A stretch of 64,000 nt of DNA. Origin: Thamnaconus septentrionalis (lineage: Eukaryota > Chordata > Actinopteri > Tetraodontiformes > Monacanthidae). Where the stretch lies: positions 24,542,540 through 24,606,539 of the forward strand of contig CM020504.1 of assembly GCA_009823395.1 (NCBI GenBank), read 5' to 3'. Position numbers and translations under genes: made by a program. Shown piece after piece: positions 1 to 11,625 of this stretch. The notes under the pieces were generated by a model that made no database searches, was not told the origin of the DNA, and worked only from the letters and a program-made list of their open reading frames with translations. Each line of letters opens with the position of its first letter. Positions within the stretch are counted from its first letter, which is position 1.

Positions 1-559
1 AAATGTGGGCGTCTACTAGAGTTTATGAAATGGAATCATCATCTAATTCCTTTTTTTATATTTAAAATCCAAATCTCTAAAATGCTTTCATCAATAAAAT
101 TGCGATTATAAAAAGACATTCTTTTTAGTGTGGTCATGCATCAATGTCCTCAATGTATAAGAGACGACTGTCTGTTGTTTATTCTGTCAAAACACGCACA
201 TAAGCGCCTGCATATATACATCATATATACGTCTCTGTGAGACTTCCTCGTGTAACCCAAACCCCTGCTGAACCACATAAGCCATGCTAGATTTTCTGAT
301 TAGTTTAATAGTTGTGCATGCAAGCAGGAGTTCACTGTGTCAAACATCCCTCCACGACTAAGCCGTTGCTTGCCATGGTGTGGGTCAGTGGGCGGAAAGA
401 CAGGCAGCAGTGGGAGTAGATTACAGCATTTAGAATATTAAAAAGTCGCAGCATCAAGTAATTGATGCCCCATTTGTTGCTGTGAGTACATATACAGTAG
501 CACACGGCTCCAACATGCTTTTGTTGGAATAACGCAGAGGATAGCAAACTGTCATTTCC
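1..559. other. Gene-free left edge
   Basis: AT-rich sequence with no reading frame that resembles a known protein and no convincing exon. I see nothing assignable until the LINE relic that starts near 560. Confidence 0.5.
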
Positions 560-1045
560 TGACTTCTTTCAGTCTGGCGCCGTCCTCAAAGTGTCCAACG
601 AGGCTAAATATTTAGGGCACTATATTATCAATGACCTGTCCGACGATCGGGACATTTACAGACAGTGTTGCGCTATGTATGCACAAGCGAACACACTCAT
701 TTGAAAGTTTGGTATGTGCTCTGTACAAGTGAAGACGACACTTTAGAAAGCTTATTGCACCCCCATGTGTACTGCCCACTTGTGGCGTCGCTATTGAACG
801 AGCAGTATGCAGAAACTTACGGTTGCATGTAATGATGGGGTGAGGCTGCTGCTCAAAGTGCCAGGATGGAGCCAGATGTTTGTCATGTCGGTGTGCCCAC
901 CTGCACTGCCGGACTGCGCAATCTGATGTGTGTGCAGGTTGTCGGACTCTGAACAGCATCATCTCCATACTGACCAACCCTGCTCAGAGCTCAGGCAGCT
1001 TCTTGTCAAAGATGTGGAATCATTGGCGTCTCAGCCTTTATGTAA
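560..1045 (+). mobile_element. Decayed LINE (non-LTR retrotransposon), end of reverse-transcriptase ORF
   Basis: Read on the plus strand from about 570, the conceptual translation has the pattern of the region after the RT catalytic core of fish LINEs. It runs from a YLGHYI block through DLSDDRDI, MYAQANTLI and CSVQVKTTL to AYCTPMCTAHLW. In-frame stops follow TLI and TTL, so it cannot encode protein. Similarity fades after about 1040. The recognition is from the motif pattern only and the clade is not assigned. It is a 5'-truncated dead copy. Confidence 0.7.
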
Positions 1046-1543
1046 TTATGTGATAACATTTTTAGTTTTTGTTTCTGTTTTTTTGTTTTTGTTTTTCATT
1101 TTGTTTTGTATCTGGTTGTCTTTTAATGCTTGTCCTTTGTGCAATGGACCATCATGTCCAAAGTTCAATGAATGCAGATTTAGTTTATTCGAGATTTTTC
1201 TTCCACGACTTTCACATAGATTGTCAAGTGTCCACAATTGTGCGTATTGATTTCACCAATCTGTGCAAAACGCTGGGTAATCCGTGTTCATAACTCACAG
1301 TCTACACTCTACTCGCCGTCTACGACTGTAATTGAGTATTATTCTCAGGAAAAGATGCTGCATTCAAGAAAAGAGGGCAGTTTGCAACCAGATGGACGAC
1401 TGGGTGAAAGCAGAACTACTGAGCCCAGGCTGACGAGCATGAGCGGCCCGTCATCCACTAATTGTCCGATTGACCTGCCAGTGTTTACTATTATGTCCTG
1501 CTGCTTTTACCTTCTATTGCTATCTCATGCCCTTATCCATGAC

Positions 1544-1544
<1 letters not shown>

Positions 1545-1588
<44 letters not shown>
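1545..1588. repeat. (AC)n microsatellite
   Basis: Uninterrupted AC dinucleotide array of about 44 bp in gene-poor DNA. Confidence 0.95.
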
Positions 1589-1591
<3 letters not shown>

Positions 1592-3562
1592 CCCCATTCT
1601 GTGCTCTGTTGTGGAGGCTCTGGTGAGCTAAGGGTGAAAACCACCGACTATCATATCTTGCCGGGCCCACGTCTCTCCTACCCGGTGCCCATTCACATTC
1701 TCCCATTGTGCAAACGATGGGAAATGACCTCACCAGTCCCAACGGCCATCATCCAAAAACAGCAGCAGCGGCACACGGGCAAGTGACGTCCATGGGAACG
1801 GCGCAAAAACAATGGCAATATTGTCCCACAGTTGAATGCACAGCACGCCGGAGCAGAAACTGCATGGCAGTGAGCTGTCAGGCTTTTCTGTTTGTATCCT
1901 GTGGAGTGGTTATCCTCCATCTCTTCCCTCGCGCTCACCATGGGGCAAAGCCTTTTTTGGCCTTTTTCTCAAACACACGTCGCAGTGTGGAAGAAACAAA
2001 GGAAGGCTGCTTTTGTTTTCAGGCAGGGCACCGATGAGAAAAGGTTCCATCGAGCTTCCTTTCACTCCACTTCCTTATGCAAATGATGCTATGGCCGACT
2101 TTATGCGTACTTTGGCAGACAACAAGTCATTGTTTAACAGCCACCTGCGTCGACAACAATCTCCCTGGCACGACTCAGGCAGAAGTGTCCGCAGCTCAGG
2201 TTTTGCACGTGTGCTGCGCTTTAATTACACTCAGCTACTTACTCTGGCTGACTGGCTCAGTCTCAGCCATGGGAGACGCTTTTAATGCAACATTACCTCC
2301 AGTTAAATTAAACAGATTAGAATGACTTCATTTCAGAGTTGAAACTAACACTTTGCCTTGTGTAACTCCTAATTGTGTCCAGTGTGCCGATTTTGCTTTT
2401 GTTTTTTTTGTTTTTTGAAATTCATTCAGCAGCAAAGAGACTGTGGCTAAAATTAAGGATCATTACACAGTACAGCAGGTCTAATATGTTACAGCTATCC
2501 ACCAAGAAGCAGTTTTGCAGGCGTGTTAAAGAGTTTTCTTTTCAGGCAACTATATTAGTTTCACATAGGCACAGAAAAATAACCCCTATCTGGCTTCATG
2601 GCCTGACGACTGGCCTAAATGAACACTATAATGAGATGCACCGCTATAAAGAGAGCATTCGGCTATTCTGTCACACACAAGTGTCTTATTTTAAGGAGGG
2701 ATTTTACCAAGTGTGTGTCTGTAACTAAAAATATAAGGCTGATCATTACCTGTCGTGGTGCTATTAATTACGATAATCACATTAACTGTGACGATGAAAG
2801 GCTGCAGACGCTATCGGCATCCTCGAGCACTTGGCTTACACAAGCGCAGCCGCACACACGGGGGCGGAGGGGGGCGGGGGGTTGGGGGGGGCTGACCTCG
2901 TACGACAGATGAGGGAATGAAAGGCACAGCGAGGCGAGGAAAAAAAGGAAGGATGGCTTAACTCTTTAATCTTTGGGCCATCAAATCTGTGATTGATTGG
3001 AGATTACACACAATGTCTGTGTCTTAGGCCCCGGGACTTAGAATGCGAGGAGGACCTGGGTGAAAACCATCTGACACACCAGCACGAACTCCCAGCGGGT
3101 GAGAAATGAACACGCAGCCGACGAAACGGACTAAAACAATAGCGGCTCTTTGCAGTCGCCGTGGCGAGGCTGCAACCTCAGAGCAAAACGCTTGCACAGT
3201 GTGCATCCACTTTTCCAAATCCCGTGCGCTCATTCCCACTTTGCCTGATTGAAAAACCGGGTCAAAGATGGGAAACATTTGTTTTCTCCTCATATTACCT
3301 CGAACTGATTATAATCTCTCATTATTTTTGATTGAGATCCATGTGCACGCACTGCTACATGAGAGCGTGTCTGTGTGGGTGTGTAATCTCCGTGCCACTG
3401 CCGGAGCATGGAGTGTGCACTTGGCTGGTGTTCAGCGGGCAGCTCACGGGATTATGATGACTGTCGCCGTCGCATCTGGGGACACGGGAGCAGAATAGAG
3501 AGCCGAGCGAAGGAGGAAAAGGCAGAGCGGGATGAAGCAAATGAATGGTGAAAGAACAAGGG

Positions 3563-3565
<3 letters not shown>

Positions 3566-3604
<39 letters not shown>
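3566..3604. repeat. (GA)n microsatellite
   Basis: Pure GA array of about 38 bp. The SLSLSL antisense frames over it are artefacts of the repeat. Confidence 0.95.
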
Positions 3605-5332
3605 AACAAAACAAAACGGCCGGGATGGGCCAAAACTGGAGACGGAGGTACAGAAAAAAGAGGAGGCACACAACACAGACAGGGGACAGACGGCCTGTTT
3701 GTTTACTCTGGATTATTTGGGTGGCTAGCGTCTGTGTGTTCCAGCTGTGGATGGTGGATTATACCAAAAAACTCATGAGCCTGTCTGCCAGTCTCAGCCA
3801 GCCCGTCCCGCCTGTCTGCGGGGGAGGATTCCAAAACTTTTGAGCGGGCTGCAAAACAATGACGGTGACAACCTGCAAATTCCCCCACAGCCCCAACAGA
3901 GGCTGACAGGCCTGCGGCGGAGACGACTCTGCGGCAGCGGCAGCGGCAGCGGCAGCAGCAGCAGCAGCAGCAGCAGCAGCGGGAAGGCTGTGACTTGGCA
4001 GCCGTCAAGCAGTTGCACCCTTCCTGGGCCCAGCACAGCTCTAATCCACTGCTCTGCCCTTCGCCAACACAATCCGGCACACATGTCACAGCCCCAGTAG
4101 CGGACACATACACACATGTATGTATACCAGTAAATTACTGCCCACACCACAGACAGGACGGGTTTATCGCTGACCGGGAGGAAAAAAGCAATCACAGCAG
4201 ATGCCGCGGGGAGCTTAACACTTCCGTATGCCGCCGCAATCGCTTTTGTCTTAGGGCAAAGTGTGCGTGGCCTCCGCCACCGCCACCGCCACCGCCACCG
4301 CCGCCTCACTTCCTCGCACCGCCGACCACTCTGGTGACCGCCGTACGTTTGGCTCAGTGGTCACACGGCCGCGACTGTTCCAGCAAGGAGAGGTTCCGTT
4401 CAAACGCTGGCGTGAGATGTGGGGATGCCACCTGTAGCAGTGGGAGCCACATGTCAGTGTGATTAGATCAGGGCGCCTGGCTGAAGACAAGCAAGTGCGC
4501 TTTGATTGGCCGGAGAGCGATGCGCACAGCCACTGACTGGCTGATTCGTACAATGTGAAAGAGATGACGCAGGTATTCTTCTCCAGACAGCAAATCTAAA
4601 TATATATATATACACAGTATATGCATATTTGCTATTTAGTATCAGCAGTCTGCTAAACAATCTGTAAATAATTTCCGTTTTTGCATTTTGTTGATAGTTG
4701 TTGGTGTTTGTGTCTAAACATGCACTATTAGAGCCATTCTAAGTTATTCGCTTCAATCCCTGCACAAGCTTTGCATGATCAATTATTCATAAAACCTCTA
4801 CGGATCTCCAGGAAATGGTTATTTTAGTCCTCTGTTTAGAGCCTCTGGCAAAGAAAATGCCAGGCTTTAGCTTTGTGTTAAAAACTGATGCTGCTAGGAA
4901 GCAAACGCAGGGCAGACACAAAGTGCTCTTCAGGGTGGAACAAACACCTGGCACAACATCTGAGGGTGCTTGTCCATAACCTGGTAGAGGCATCCATCCC
5001 CTAGTGACATCACACAAGGCAGAGTTCCCTTTTTTTCAGCAGACAGCATATGCTTGTGCATTTGTGTTTTTATATTTCGTCAAATAAGTTAAAAAAAAAA
5101 AAAAAAAAAAAGCATAAGTTAAAAAAAAAATTTTCTTTAAGATTTCTTTTCAAGTAAATTATGTTCTCATACATTTTACATAATGGATTCAAAACCAAAC
5201 AAATACTTAGACGTCTCTGTACCATCACTATATGAAATGTGAATAAGACATGAACACTGCGAGCTCCAGTGATGTGGAGCAGATCAGACGCCTGACTGGA
5301 GAAATCTTTTGGGTTTTCCAGGCTGTGGGGGG

Positions 5333-5334
<2 letters not shown>

Positions 5335-5386
<52 letters not shown>
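5335..5386. repeat. (AC)n microsatellite
   Basis: Pure AC array of about 52 bp. Confidence 0.95.
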
Positions 5387-5387
<1 letters not shown>

Positions 5388-5996
5388 AGCCACAGCACCT
5401 GCAGATATGATACCAAAAGGATTTTTTTTTTCCTATGTTGCGTAACTTGCTTTCAAATGCTGTTTCTGATCTGCTTATCGCGCACCTTTAATTAAAAGGG
5501 GATTCCCCTTTAAATAGTTTACTAGTTAAGGGATGTTAACTCCTGACAGGTGCAGCTCATTCATAAAGAGGGGGTTGTTGGTATAATAACAACGGTACCT
5601 CACACATCGACAGCAAACACATCCAATTCGTACGCACAGTAACATAAGAAACACAGTCACACAGCCCGCTTTACAAATCTCTCCATCTCACCCTCATTAT
5701 CAGACATGCTGATACGCACTGTTTTGAGGCGAACTGCATGAAAATTGTATGAACCTTCTGACGAGCTGATGTTTTTCCCTTTACATTCCCTTGAGATTAA
5801 TAAAAAAAAACAAAAAACGCGTCCATTGTTTGAGAAGATAAATCAATCACATTTCCCTTCTGTTGAAATGATGAGATTCAGTGAATTTTAATTGGCGCTA
5901 CGGGAGGGGTTGGGGGGGGGGGTACTACGGCAGAGCGTCTTACCTTGAACAACACAAGTCGTCATCAGGAACATCCAAAATCCAGTGGAGTCCATG

Positions 5997-6530
5997 CCCG
6001 AAGCGCCGTTGCCAGCTTCTCGTCGTGGTGAAATTTCCCGCTCAGGACTCGCTTCGCTGCCTCCTGATTAAACGGCGGCGGGGTTCAGCGTCAGGTCTGT
6101 TAATCTGGCACCGTTCAGGTGGCCATCTAAACCCCAGAGTGCGCGCGCAGTGCTGACCCCTCGGCAGAACGCATGATGGATGTATCAAAGTTGTCCCCGA
6201 ACCCTGTGTCACTTTCCCCACCTCCTTCCCTGCCGGACCCCTGGCTGAGTGCTGTGCGAGGCGCGGCGGTCTGTGGCCGGCTGGAGGCTCGGGCTTGGCC
6301 GGGATAAAGCAGATTAACGCGTGGGCAGATTATTTCCGTGATAGCCTGCCCTCAGTCCCGACAGACAACTGTCGACGCCAGGACTGAGAGCCGAGAGAGT
6401 CGGCGCTCCTGCGCTGCGTCCTGCATTTGGGGGGCGGCGGCGGCGGCGGCGGGGGCGCGCAGACGGCGCAACAACGGAAATCGTGACGCAAAGGGAAAGA
6501 CCTCGGATTCTGCCCGCCAGGCACCTTAGT
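5997..6530. promoter_or_regulatory. GC-rich, CpG-containing patch of unknown role
   Basis: This segment is clearly richer in G+C and CpG than its AT-rich surroundings, with a (GGC)n run at about 6431-6453. In vertebrate genomes such patches often mark promoters, but no coding exon could be tied to it. It could belong to an unseen 5' exon or be a neutral GC-rich island. Confidence 0.2.
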
Positions 6531-6935
6531 TGGTTCCTGGGCTGGTTATTAAAGAGAAAGTTACTTGATGAGTCATATTAAAGAGAGGATGATGCACTGG
6601 CTTTGGACATTATCATCCTTGCCTTCAGATAGAGCAGGTGCGTCACTCAGAGAATTACTCCTCATTTGTGCTTATACACAGAAAGCACAATCTGGATAAT
6701 GTTTTGTCCGGTGCTGGCAACTAACAGGTGTACGAGTGTTATGACATCACTTGCGCCCTATTTTTTTTTTTTAAGTCCCTTAAAACACTCATTATTAGAT
6801 CAGTATTTTGCATCAGTGAAGCAGCCTTCAGGTCTCACAGGGTGCGGGATGAACACCTGGCTGCACAAAAATCGGTCGGTGTCTCTGTGGTAGTAGTACG
6901 CTACACTTTGCGCTTCGTGCTCACCACTTTGTTAC

Positions 6936-7368
6936 GCTTTCCTGGGGCCCGGCCAGGGTCAGCCCGAACAAGCGACGTATAGGTCCAACCTGCTGGACTC
7001 ATCACCTGCAGAGGGAGCCGTAGTGGACAGGTGCATCGTGGCAGTTGAGGTCGAGGGCCTTGACGAGGGACATGGAATGTCACCAGGCCAGGGGAAGAAA
7101 AGAGCTTGAGCTTGTGCAGGAAGTTGAGAGGTACCTGTACGTAGTCAGGCTCACCTCCACGTTCAGTTTGAGCTCTGAAACCCAGCTTCTCCAGAGGGCC
7201 TGGACTCTGCATTAATCTGGTGTTGCCCACTGTGAGCAGCAGCGGGATGGTGTGGGCTAACTTATTTTCGGGTTCCATTGTCCTGCTGGGGGACTTCACA
7301 CCCACATGGGACCTGGAAGGATGCTCTTGGGAGAAACGGCCTCCCCGACTTCAACCCAAGCAATTTTT
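6936..7368 (+). mobile_element. Decayed LINE, endonuclease (AP-type) region with internal deletion
   Basis: Plus-strand translation gives fragments of the endonuclease domain of fish LINEs: an EVERYLYVVRLTST block at about 7110-7160, then VAHCEQQRDGVG at about 7227-7260. This passes straight to IVLLGDF, the catalytic LLGDFN region, at about 7279-7300, and ends with a degenerate LPDFNP-like stretch. Intact elements have more sequence between the second and third blocks, so an internal deletion is inferred. Stops and frame changes make it non-coding. An antisense open frame over the region is a shadow. Confidence 0.65.
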
Positions 7369-7388
7369 TGTTGTTGGTCTTCTGTGCT

Positions 7389-7505
7389 TGTCACAGTTTA
7401 TTTTATTCATTTATTTATTTATTTATTTATTGAGGGGATTGCCCCTTGCGATGCACCATCTCATTTTCAAGGGGGTCCCAAAATAAAACAAACAAACAAA
7501 CAAAC
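7389..7505 (-). mobile_element. LINE-like 3' end with (ATTT)n tail
   Basis: On the minus strand a T-rich leader is followed by GGGACCCCCTTGAAAATGAG, then ATCCCCTCAATAAATAAAT and a short (AAAT)n tail. An AATAAA-containing end plus a short tandem tail is the usual 3' terminus of fish LINEs and their SINE partners. On the plus strand it is bordered by an (AAAC)n run at about 7485-7511. The family is not assigned. Confidence 0.5.
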
Positions 7506-7948
7506 AAACAACAGAATACATGAACACATAAGCATAGCTATATAGATACTTAAATATACAGCTACATGCATAGATACACACATATTGACATTATATATAC
7601 ATGCACACATAGCTCACCCTCTCCCACCCACCCCAAAGACCACGACACCATCAGCTGATACACAACAGAGTAAATAAGAGGAAAAAGAAAAAAAGAGAGA
7701 GAGGAGGAGGCACAGTGAAAATACATTCAAATATATCAGGATAATGCAAGTACAATCACTTTAAAAACATAAGCAGGTTGAATCTAAGTGTGAATATATC
7801 TTAATATAATAATCTTTTTTAAATGATTTATTATTTATTTTTCACTCACCATTTAGTCATTCCTGGAACAATCATAGTGTAATTGATCGTAAAATGTTAT
7901 TCAGAGATGTTTCTTTATTTTATCTCTATCATTCTAAGTTAACACATT

Positions 7949-7985
7949 ATGATGATGATGATGATGATGATGATGATGGTGATGG

Positions 7986-8060
<75 letters not shown>
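7949..8060. repeat. (GAT)n microsatellite
   Basis: About 110 bp of GAT trinucleotides with two GGT variants near 7979-7988. The open frame that reads as poly-aspartate is only this repeat. Confidence 0.97.
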
Positions 8061-8065
<5 letters not shown>

Positions 8066-8212
8066 CTCTACTGACCACATGATGGCGACATTGAACCATT
8101 AAACCGGATTTATTTTCAGGCGGATTGCTAGAAAATTCTTACAGTAACAAAACCACTCTACAGTCAGTGTTGTACACCATGCTGATTTAAATCTAGGTTT
8201 AAGTTTAATAAT

Positions 8213-8260
<48 letters not shown>
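8213..8260. repeat. (ATT)n microsatellite
   Basis: Pure ATT array that runs directly into a (ATTC)n run at 8258-8282. Confidence 0.95.
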
Positions 8261-8261
<1 letters not shown>

Positions 8262-8351
8262 TTCATTCATTCATTCATTCATCTTCTATACCCGTTATTC
8301 CAATAGGGTCATCTGCTGGAGCCTTGTCTTATTACAAGTTATTCATCGCAG

Positions 8352-8352
<1 letters not shown>
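8258..8352 (+). mobile_element. Fragment of a dispersed SINE/LINE-end repeat
   Basis: Starts with (ATTC)n followed by CTTCTATACCCGTTATTCC, then GGTCATCTGCTGGAGCC and a final TTCATCGCAG. The same block order recurs at 26021-26340 and, in part, at 42035-42230, so this is a dispersed repeat family. This copy is short and sits between two (ATT)n arrays. Confidence 0.6.

Positions 8353-8409
<57 letters not shown>
8353..8409. repeat. (ATT)n microsatellite
   Basis: Pure ATT array of about 57 bp, the second one flanking the SINE-like fragment. Confidence 0.95.
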
Positions 8410-8415
<6 letters not shown>

Positions 8416-8689
8416 AGCTCCCACTTGTATGTGACCCGAGACAAAGCAATATAAATCTCTCCAAGATCAATGCATGAGAGCAGCTCGTGCACAGAGAGAC
8501 GGTGTCATCATCATAGCCAGCAGAGGACTGCGATGGTGTTTTGCTTCACTGTCCGCACTGTCCGCCCCGTGTCCTCCGTCACGGGACCGTAGAGGAGACG
8601 AACGAATCAGGGCGATGCGGTTCATCCTCGTCCCTCCCCACACTCTCCACCTCTCTGTGTCTCCGCAGCCTCACCCCAAAAGGAAGTTC

Positions 8690-8797
8690 CACGCTCTGCA
8701 GGACTGCTCACCGAGGCGACCACCTCCAGCAGTTTATTCCCCAGCCAGACAAGAGCACGCAGGCGAAAGCTGCACCATCATCCAGCCCCGGCGAGAG
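8690..8797 (+). other. Possible non-coding first exon of thy1
   Basis: A GC-richer segment ends in GGCGAGAG followed by a strong donor (GTAAGA) at 8798, about 610 bp upstream of the acceptor for the first coding exon of thy1 at 9406. Mammalian THY1 has an untranslated first exon, so the layout fits. The 5' limit is not determinable and the splice is an inference. Confidence 0.3.
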
Positions 8798-9413
8798 GTA
8801 AGACTCCAAGACAGAGGCACGTCTGCAGTGATGTGAGAGTAAAGGTTACATCAGGGACATGTGGATGTGCAAGGACCGTCAAGGTGCACAGGACAAAATA
8901 GCAACAACAAAAAATTAAAAAAGATTTAAAAAAAAAAAATCACCGTTATGAATTATTGTAATTTCGGTTGGTGATAAATACAAAGATGCGTGTATCGCAG
9001 TGGGAAAATGTGAGGGGTGGAGTAGAAAACGTGAAATTAAACAGACTGAAGGGAATATGCTTGTCAAGGTACAGTTGGATTGCAATTTGATATGTGAGCT
9101 CAAGTGGGACCCAACTTCCAGAAGAGGAGGCTTTTGATAAGAGCAGAGGGATGATGTAATTTGGTCTGTTGTGTTGTTGTGGGTTTCCACTTCCTAGCCA
9201 TTTTTGTCTTGGCTGTTGCAATGGCAAACTGTTTGGCCTCACCCCAAATTTCCTCAAGAGCCTGTTACTGCTGGGAGGTGAAGGCGATGGCTCTAAATCC
9301 AAATTTGCCTTTCATCATCAATCCCACAAAGTATAATATTTCTCACAATTTGGAAATTGATTTTTTTTGTGTGTTTCTTCTCTGTTTTTCCTTTGTTTTC
9401 CACAGTTGGATGG

Positions 9414-10059
9414 ATGCCTTCCATCATGATTAAGTCTCTGTTTGTGTGTGGAGTACTAGGAGGTAAGCAAAAAAAAAAAAAAATCAGTTCTTTTTACACT
9501 ATAACTTTTGATTTTTACACATGCTCTTGTTTGATTTGACCCAGTGTTGCTGGCTCCAGCAAAATGCGAAAACATCACTGTGTGCGTCGAAGATGATGGA
9601 GACCTGCGAGTGGACTGTCAGATCAACTCTCAGAGAAGCGGGATTGATAGCTATCAGTTTTCTTGGTCTCCCGGAAAGAAACAACTGGTTATTAACACAA
9701 ATGTTTCTGGATCGTCTGCAGACAATCAGTTCAAAGGCAAAAGTGAGGTAACGTATGAGAATCCTGGCTACAGAATGACTCTGAAAGGCTTCACAGAGAA
9801 TCTTTCACAAAACACCACCTTCTTCTGCCAAGTATCTGAAATTTCTGCCCGAATTTCTTTGGGAAAAGGTAGGTGGATTTACCAGAGGGAACATGAAAAT
9901 TTGCGGGAAAGATTTGCAAAAGGTTTTTGTCAATTATTCCCATCCTGCTTTTTTTTCCCTGCAGAACAAATCCTCCCATGTTCAGCTGTAAGCGTGTTTC
10001 TGCAGAGCTGCTGCTCCTGGATTATCTACCTGATGCTCTTCTCTCAACTGCTGGGTTAA
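9414..10059 (+). CDS. thy1: Thy-1 membrane glycoprotein (CD90), GPI-anchored single-Ig protein
   Basis: Three coding exons, 9414-9462, 9545-9868 and 9965-10059, join in frame (phases 1 and 1) to a 155-residue protein, close to the usual size of about 160. A second in-frame ATG lies at 9426 and could be the start used. Residues 1-22 form a signal peptide. One V-type Ig domain follows, with Cys41 and Cys111 as the likely core pair and Trp57 in the FSW motif. Extra cysteines are at 24, 30 and 130. N-glycosylation sequons occur at ENIT and QNTT. The C-terminus ends in a hydrophobic tail without charged residues, as expected for a GPI-anchor signal. Thy-1 is a neuronal and lymphoid surface protein involved in adhesion. 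A poly(A) signal lies at 10326. Confidence 0.88.
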
Positions 10060-10325
10060 AGAGAGGACGAGCGAAAGCATGCAGTCTTGGGCTGGCACTG
10101 ATTCCCATCCAACCCCACCTTCAATATCCTTATCTCTACATCCCGCCATAACACCAACGCATAGATCAAACTGTCAATAGCTTGTTGTTCGTTAAAGTCA
10201 ACTGAAATGTTTGAGGTAATACTTTTTAGACAAGAAATAATTCAGATTCTCATAAAGAATAATAAGGAACTGTGCACCTTTTTTTTGCAAAAACTGTAAC
10301 TGTGCAGGCTGTAACATTTATTTCA

Positions 10326-10331
10326 AATAAA
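10326..10331 (+). terminator. Poly(A) signal of thy1
   Basis: AATAAA about 270 bp after the thy1 stop codon, followed by G/T-rich sequence. Confidence 0.6.
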
Positions 10332-10379
10332 AAGGGTTGACTTGTGTATGCTGACAGTTTGTGTTTCTTGGGACATGGA

Positions 10380-11580
10380 ACAGATATAAATAGAGGAGGG
10401 GTCTTTTCAATGACCACACCCTAAGCTAACTCAATGATATCTTTAGTTTTTAGAATATCCAGTATTATGTAAGTGACAATAAACAATTGTGAAGTATAGG
10501 GACACCGACATCTGTGAGTCAGTGATGTGGTATAAAAACCATGAGAATAAAGATACATGAAACAACTCACTTGTGAGTTGCTTCAGCATGTGGGAGAAGG
10601 CCAGTTACATTATAGGCCTTCATCAACGAGTGAAATACATTTTGTTTCATAATTGAGAAACTGAATCAGTATGACACAGCAGTACTGCAGAGGAAGACAG
10701 AAACGGGCGGCAGGCTGCTGCCAGTTTATAAGGGCAGCTTCAGAAAACATACTTAATTTACATAAATTAATTTATCAATGTTTCTGAGGATATTGTGAAT
10801 GTCTTTAACCCACTGGCTGTAGCCATTGAAAATACAATCTAAAACCTTTCTTTAAATTGAAGAGTTTTCTTTGTGCAGTAATGCTTATATCATCATCGTC
10901 TGTGAGCGGTGATGTCATATGAATACACTCAGTCGGTTGCAGTCCGCGGTAAAGGGAGAAACTTTCAGATGGAACATCATCAGCACCATCAGCGTCTGTC
11001 GATAAAACCCATTCCCATCTAAAGTAGATAGGTCTTAGAAAAAACAAAACAGGGTTGCATTAGTTTGATTAAATGTCATAAAAGCATTGTATCTTCTTTA
11101 GGTAGGAAGTTATTGCATACAAAGGCTACACGCTTCCTCCCCAGTGCAAACACAGACACACACAATCTACCTAACACACCTACAATAATACTGCGGTCAC
11201 GCAGCTAATACCGAGTCTACGAATGAGACAGCTTGAAACATTTGGCCAGCAGTGTATGACATCCTTACAATTTGATTTATATCCATAATCTTTTTTTTTC
11301 AAACGTGATATAATGTTAATAATTAATCAAACTAATATGTCATGCAAAATGGGAATACTCATGAATTATGCAAAAATAGTTATACAGCCACAAGAATGCA
11401 GAGTCATTGTCCTGTTTCCTGTTGGGTTATAAGCAACCCAATAGGAAATAAATTTGGTAATATATAGTCGCAAATGTGCGTATTTTTCCCAATAATCTGA
11501 GTCAGTCTCAAGTCATTTGACTATCTACAATGTTGTACTATCAGCGCAAAAAAAAAAAAAAAAAAAAAAATTAGCACTAC
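10380..11580. other. Spacer between thy1 and bud13
   Basis: AT-rich, no exon recognised on either strand. An A-run lies at 11549-11569 just upstream of bud13. Confidence 0.55.
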
Positions 11581-11625
11581 CTTTTTTGAGCCTTCCTGTT
11601 TTCCGTAGTTTTGTAGAACAACATC

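Larger units (their letters stand above)
1046..6935. other. Gene-poor spacer
   Basis: About 5.9 kb without a recognisable exon on either strand. It holds simple repeats: (AC)n at 1545-1588, (GA)n at 3566-3604, (CAG/CGG)-type runs at 3927-3982, a (CCGCCA)n run at 4266-4308 and (AC)n at 5335-5386. There is also a GC-rich patch near 6.0-6.5 kb. Open frames here are short, repeat-driven and not protein-like. Confidence 0.5.
7506..8700. other. Simple-repeat-rich spacer
   Basis: No gene is visible. The stretch is AT-rich and dominated by the (GAT)n and (ATT)n arrays listed separately. Confidence 0.6.

Noticed and set aside
612..977. 121-codon minus-strand frame
   Set aside because: It is antisense to the recognisable LINE reverse-transcriptase relic and has no family features.
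5881..6156. 91-codon plus-strand frame in the GC-rich patch
   Set aside because: No motif, no splice context, and the start region is a G-run. Probably chance.
7894..8082. Poly-aspartate open frame
   Set aside because: Translation of the (GAT)n microsatellite.
7949..8409. Repeated units considered as a CRISPR-like array
   Set aside because: The units are uninterrupted 3-bp microsatellites without spacers, in a vertebrate genome.
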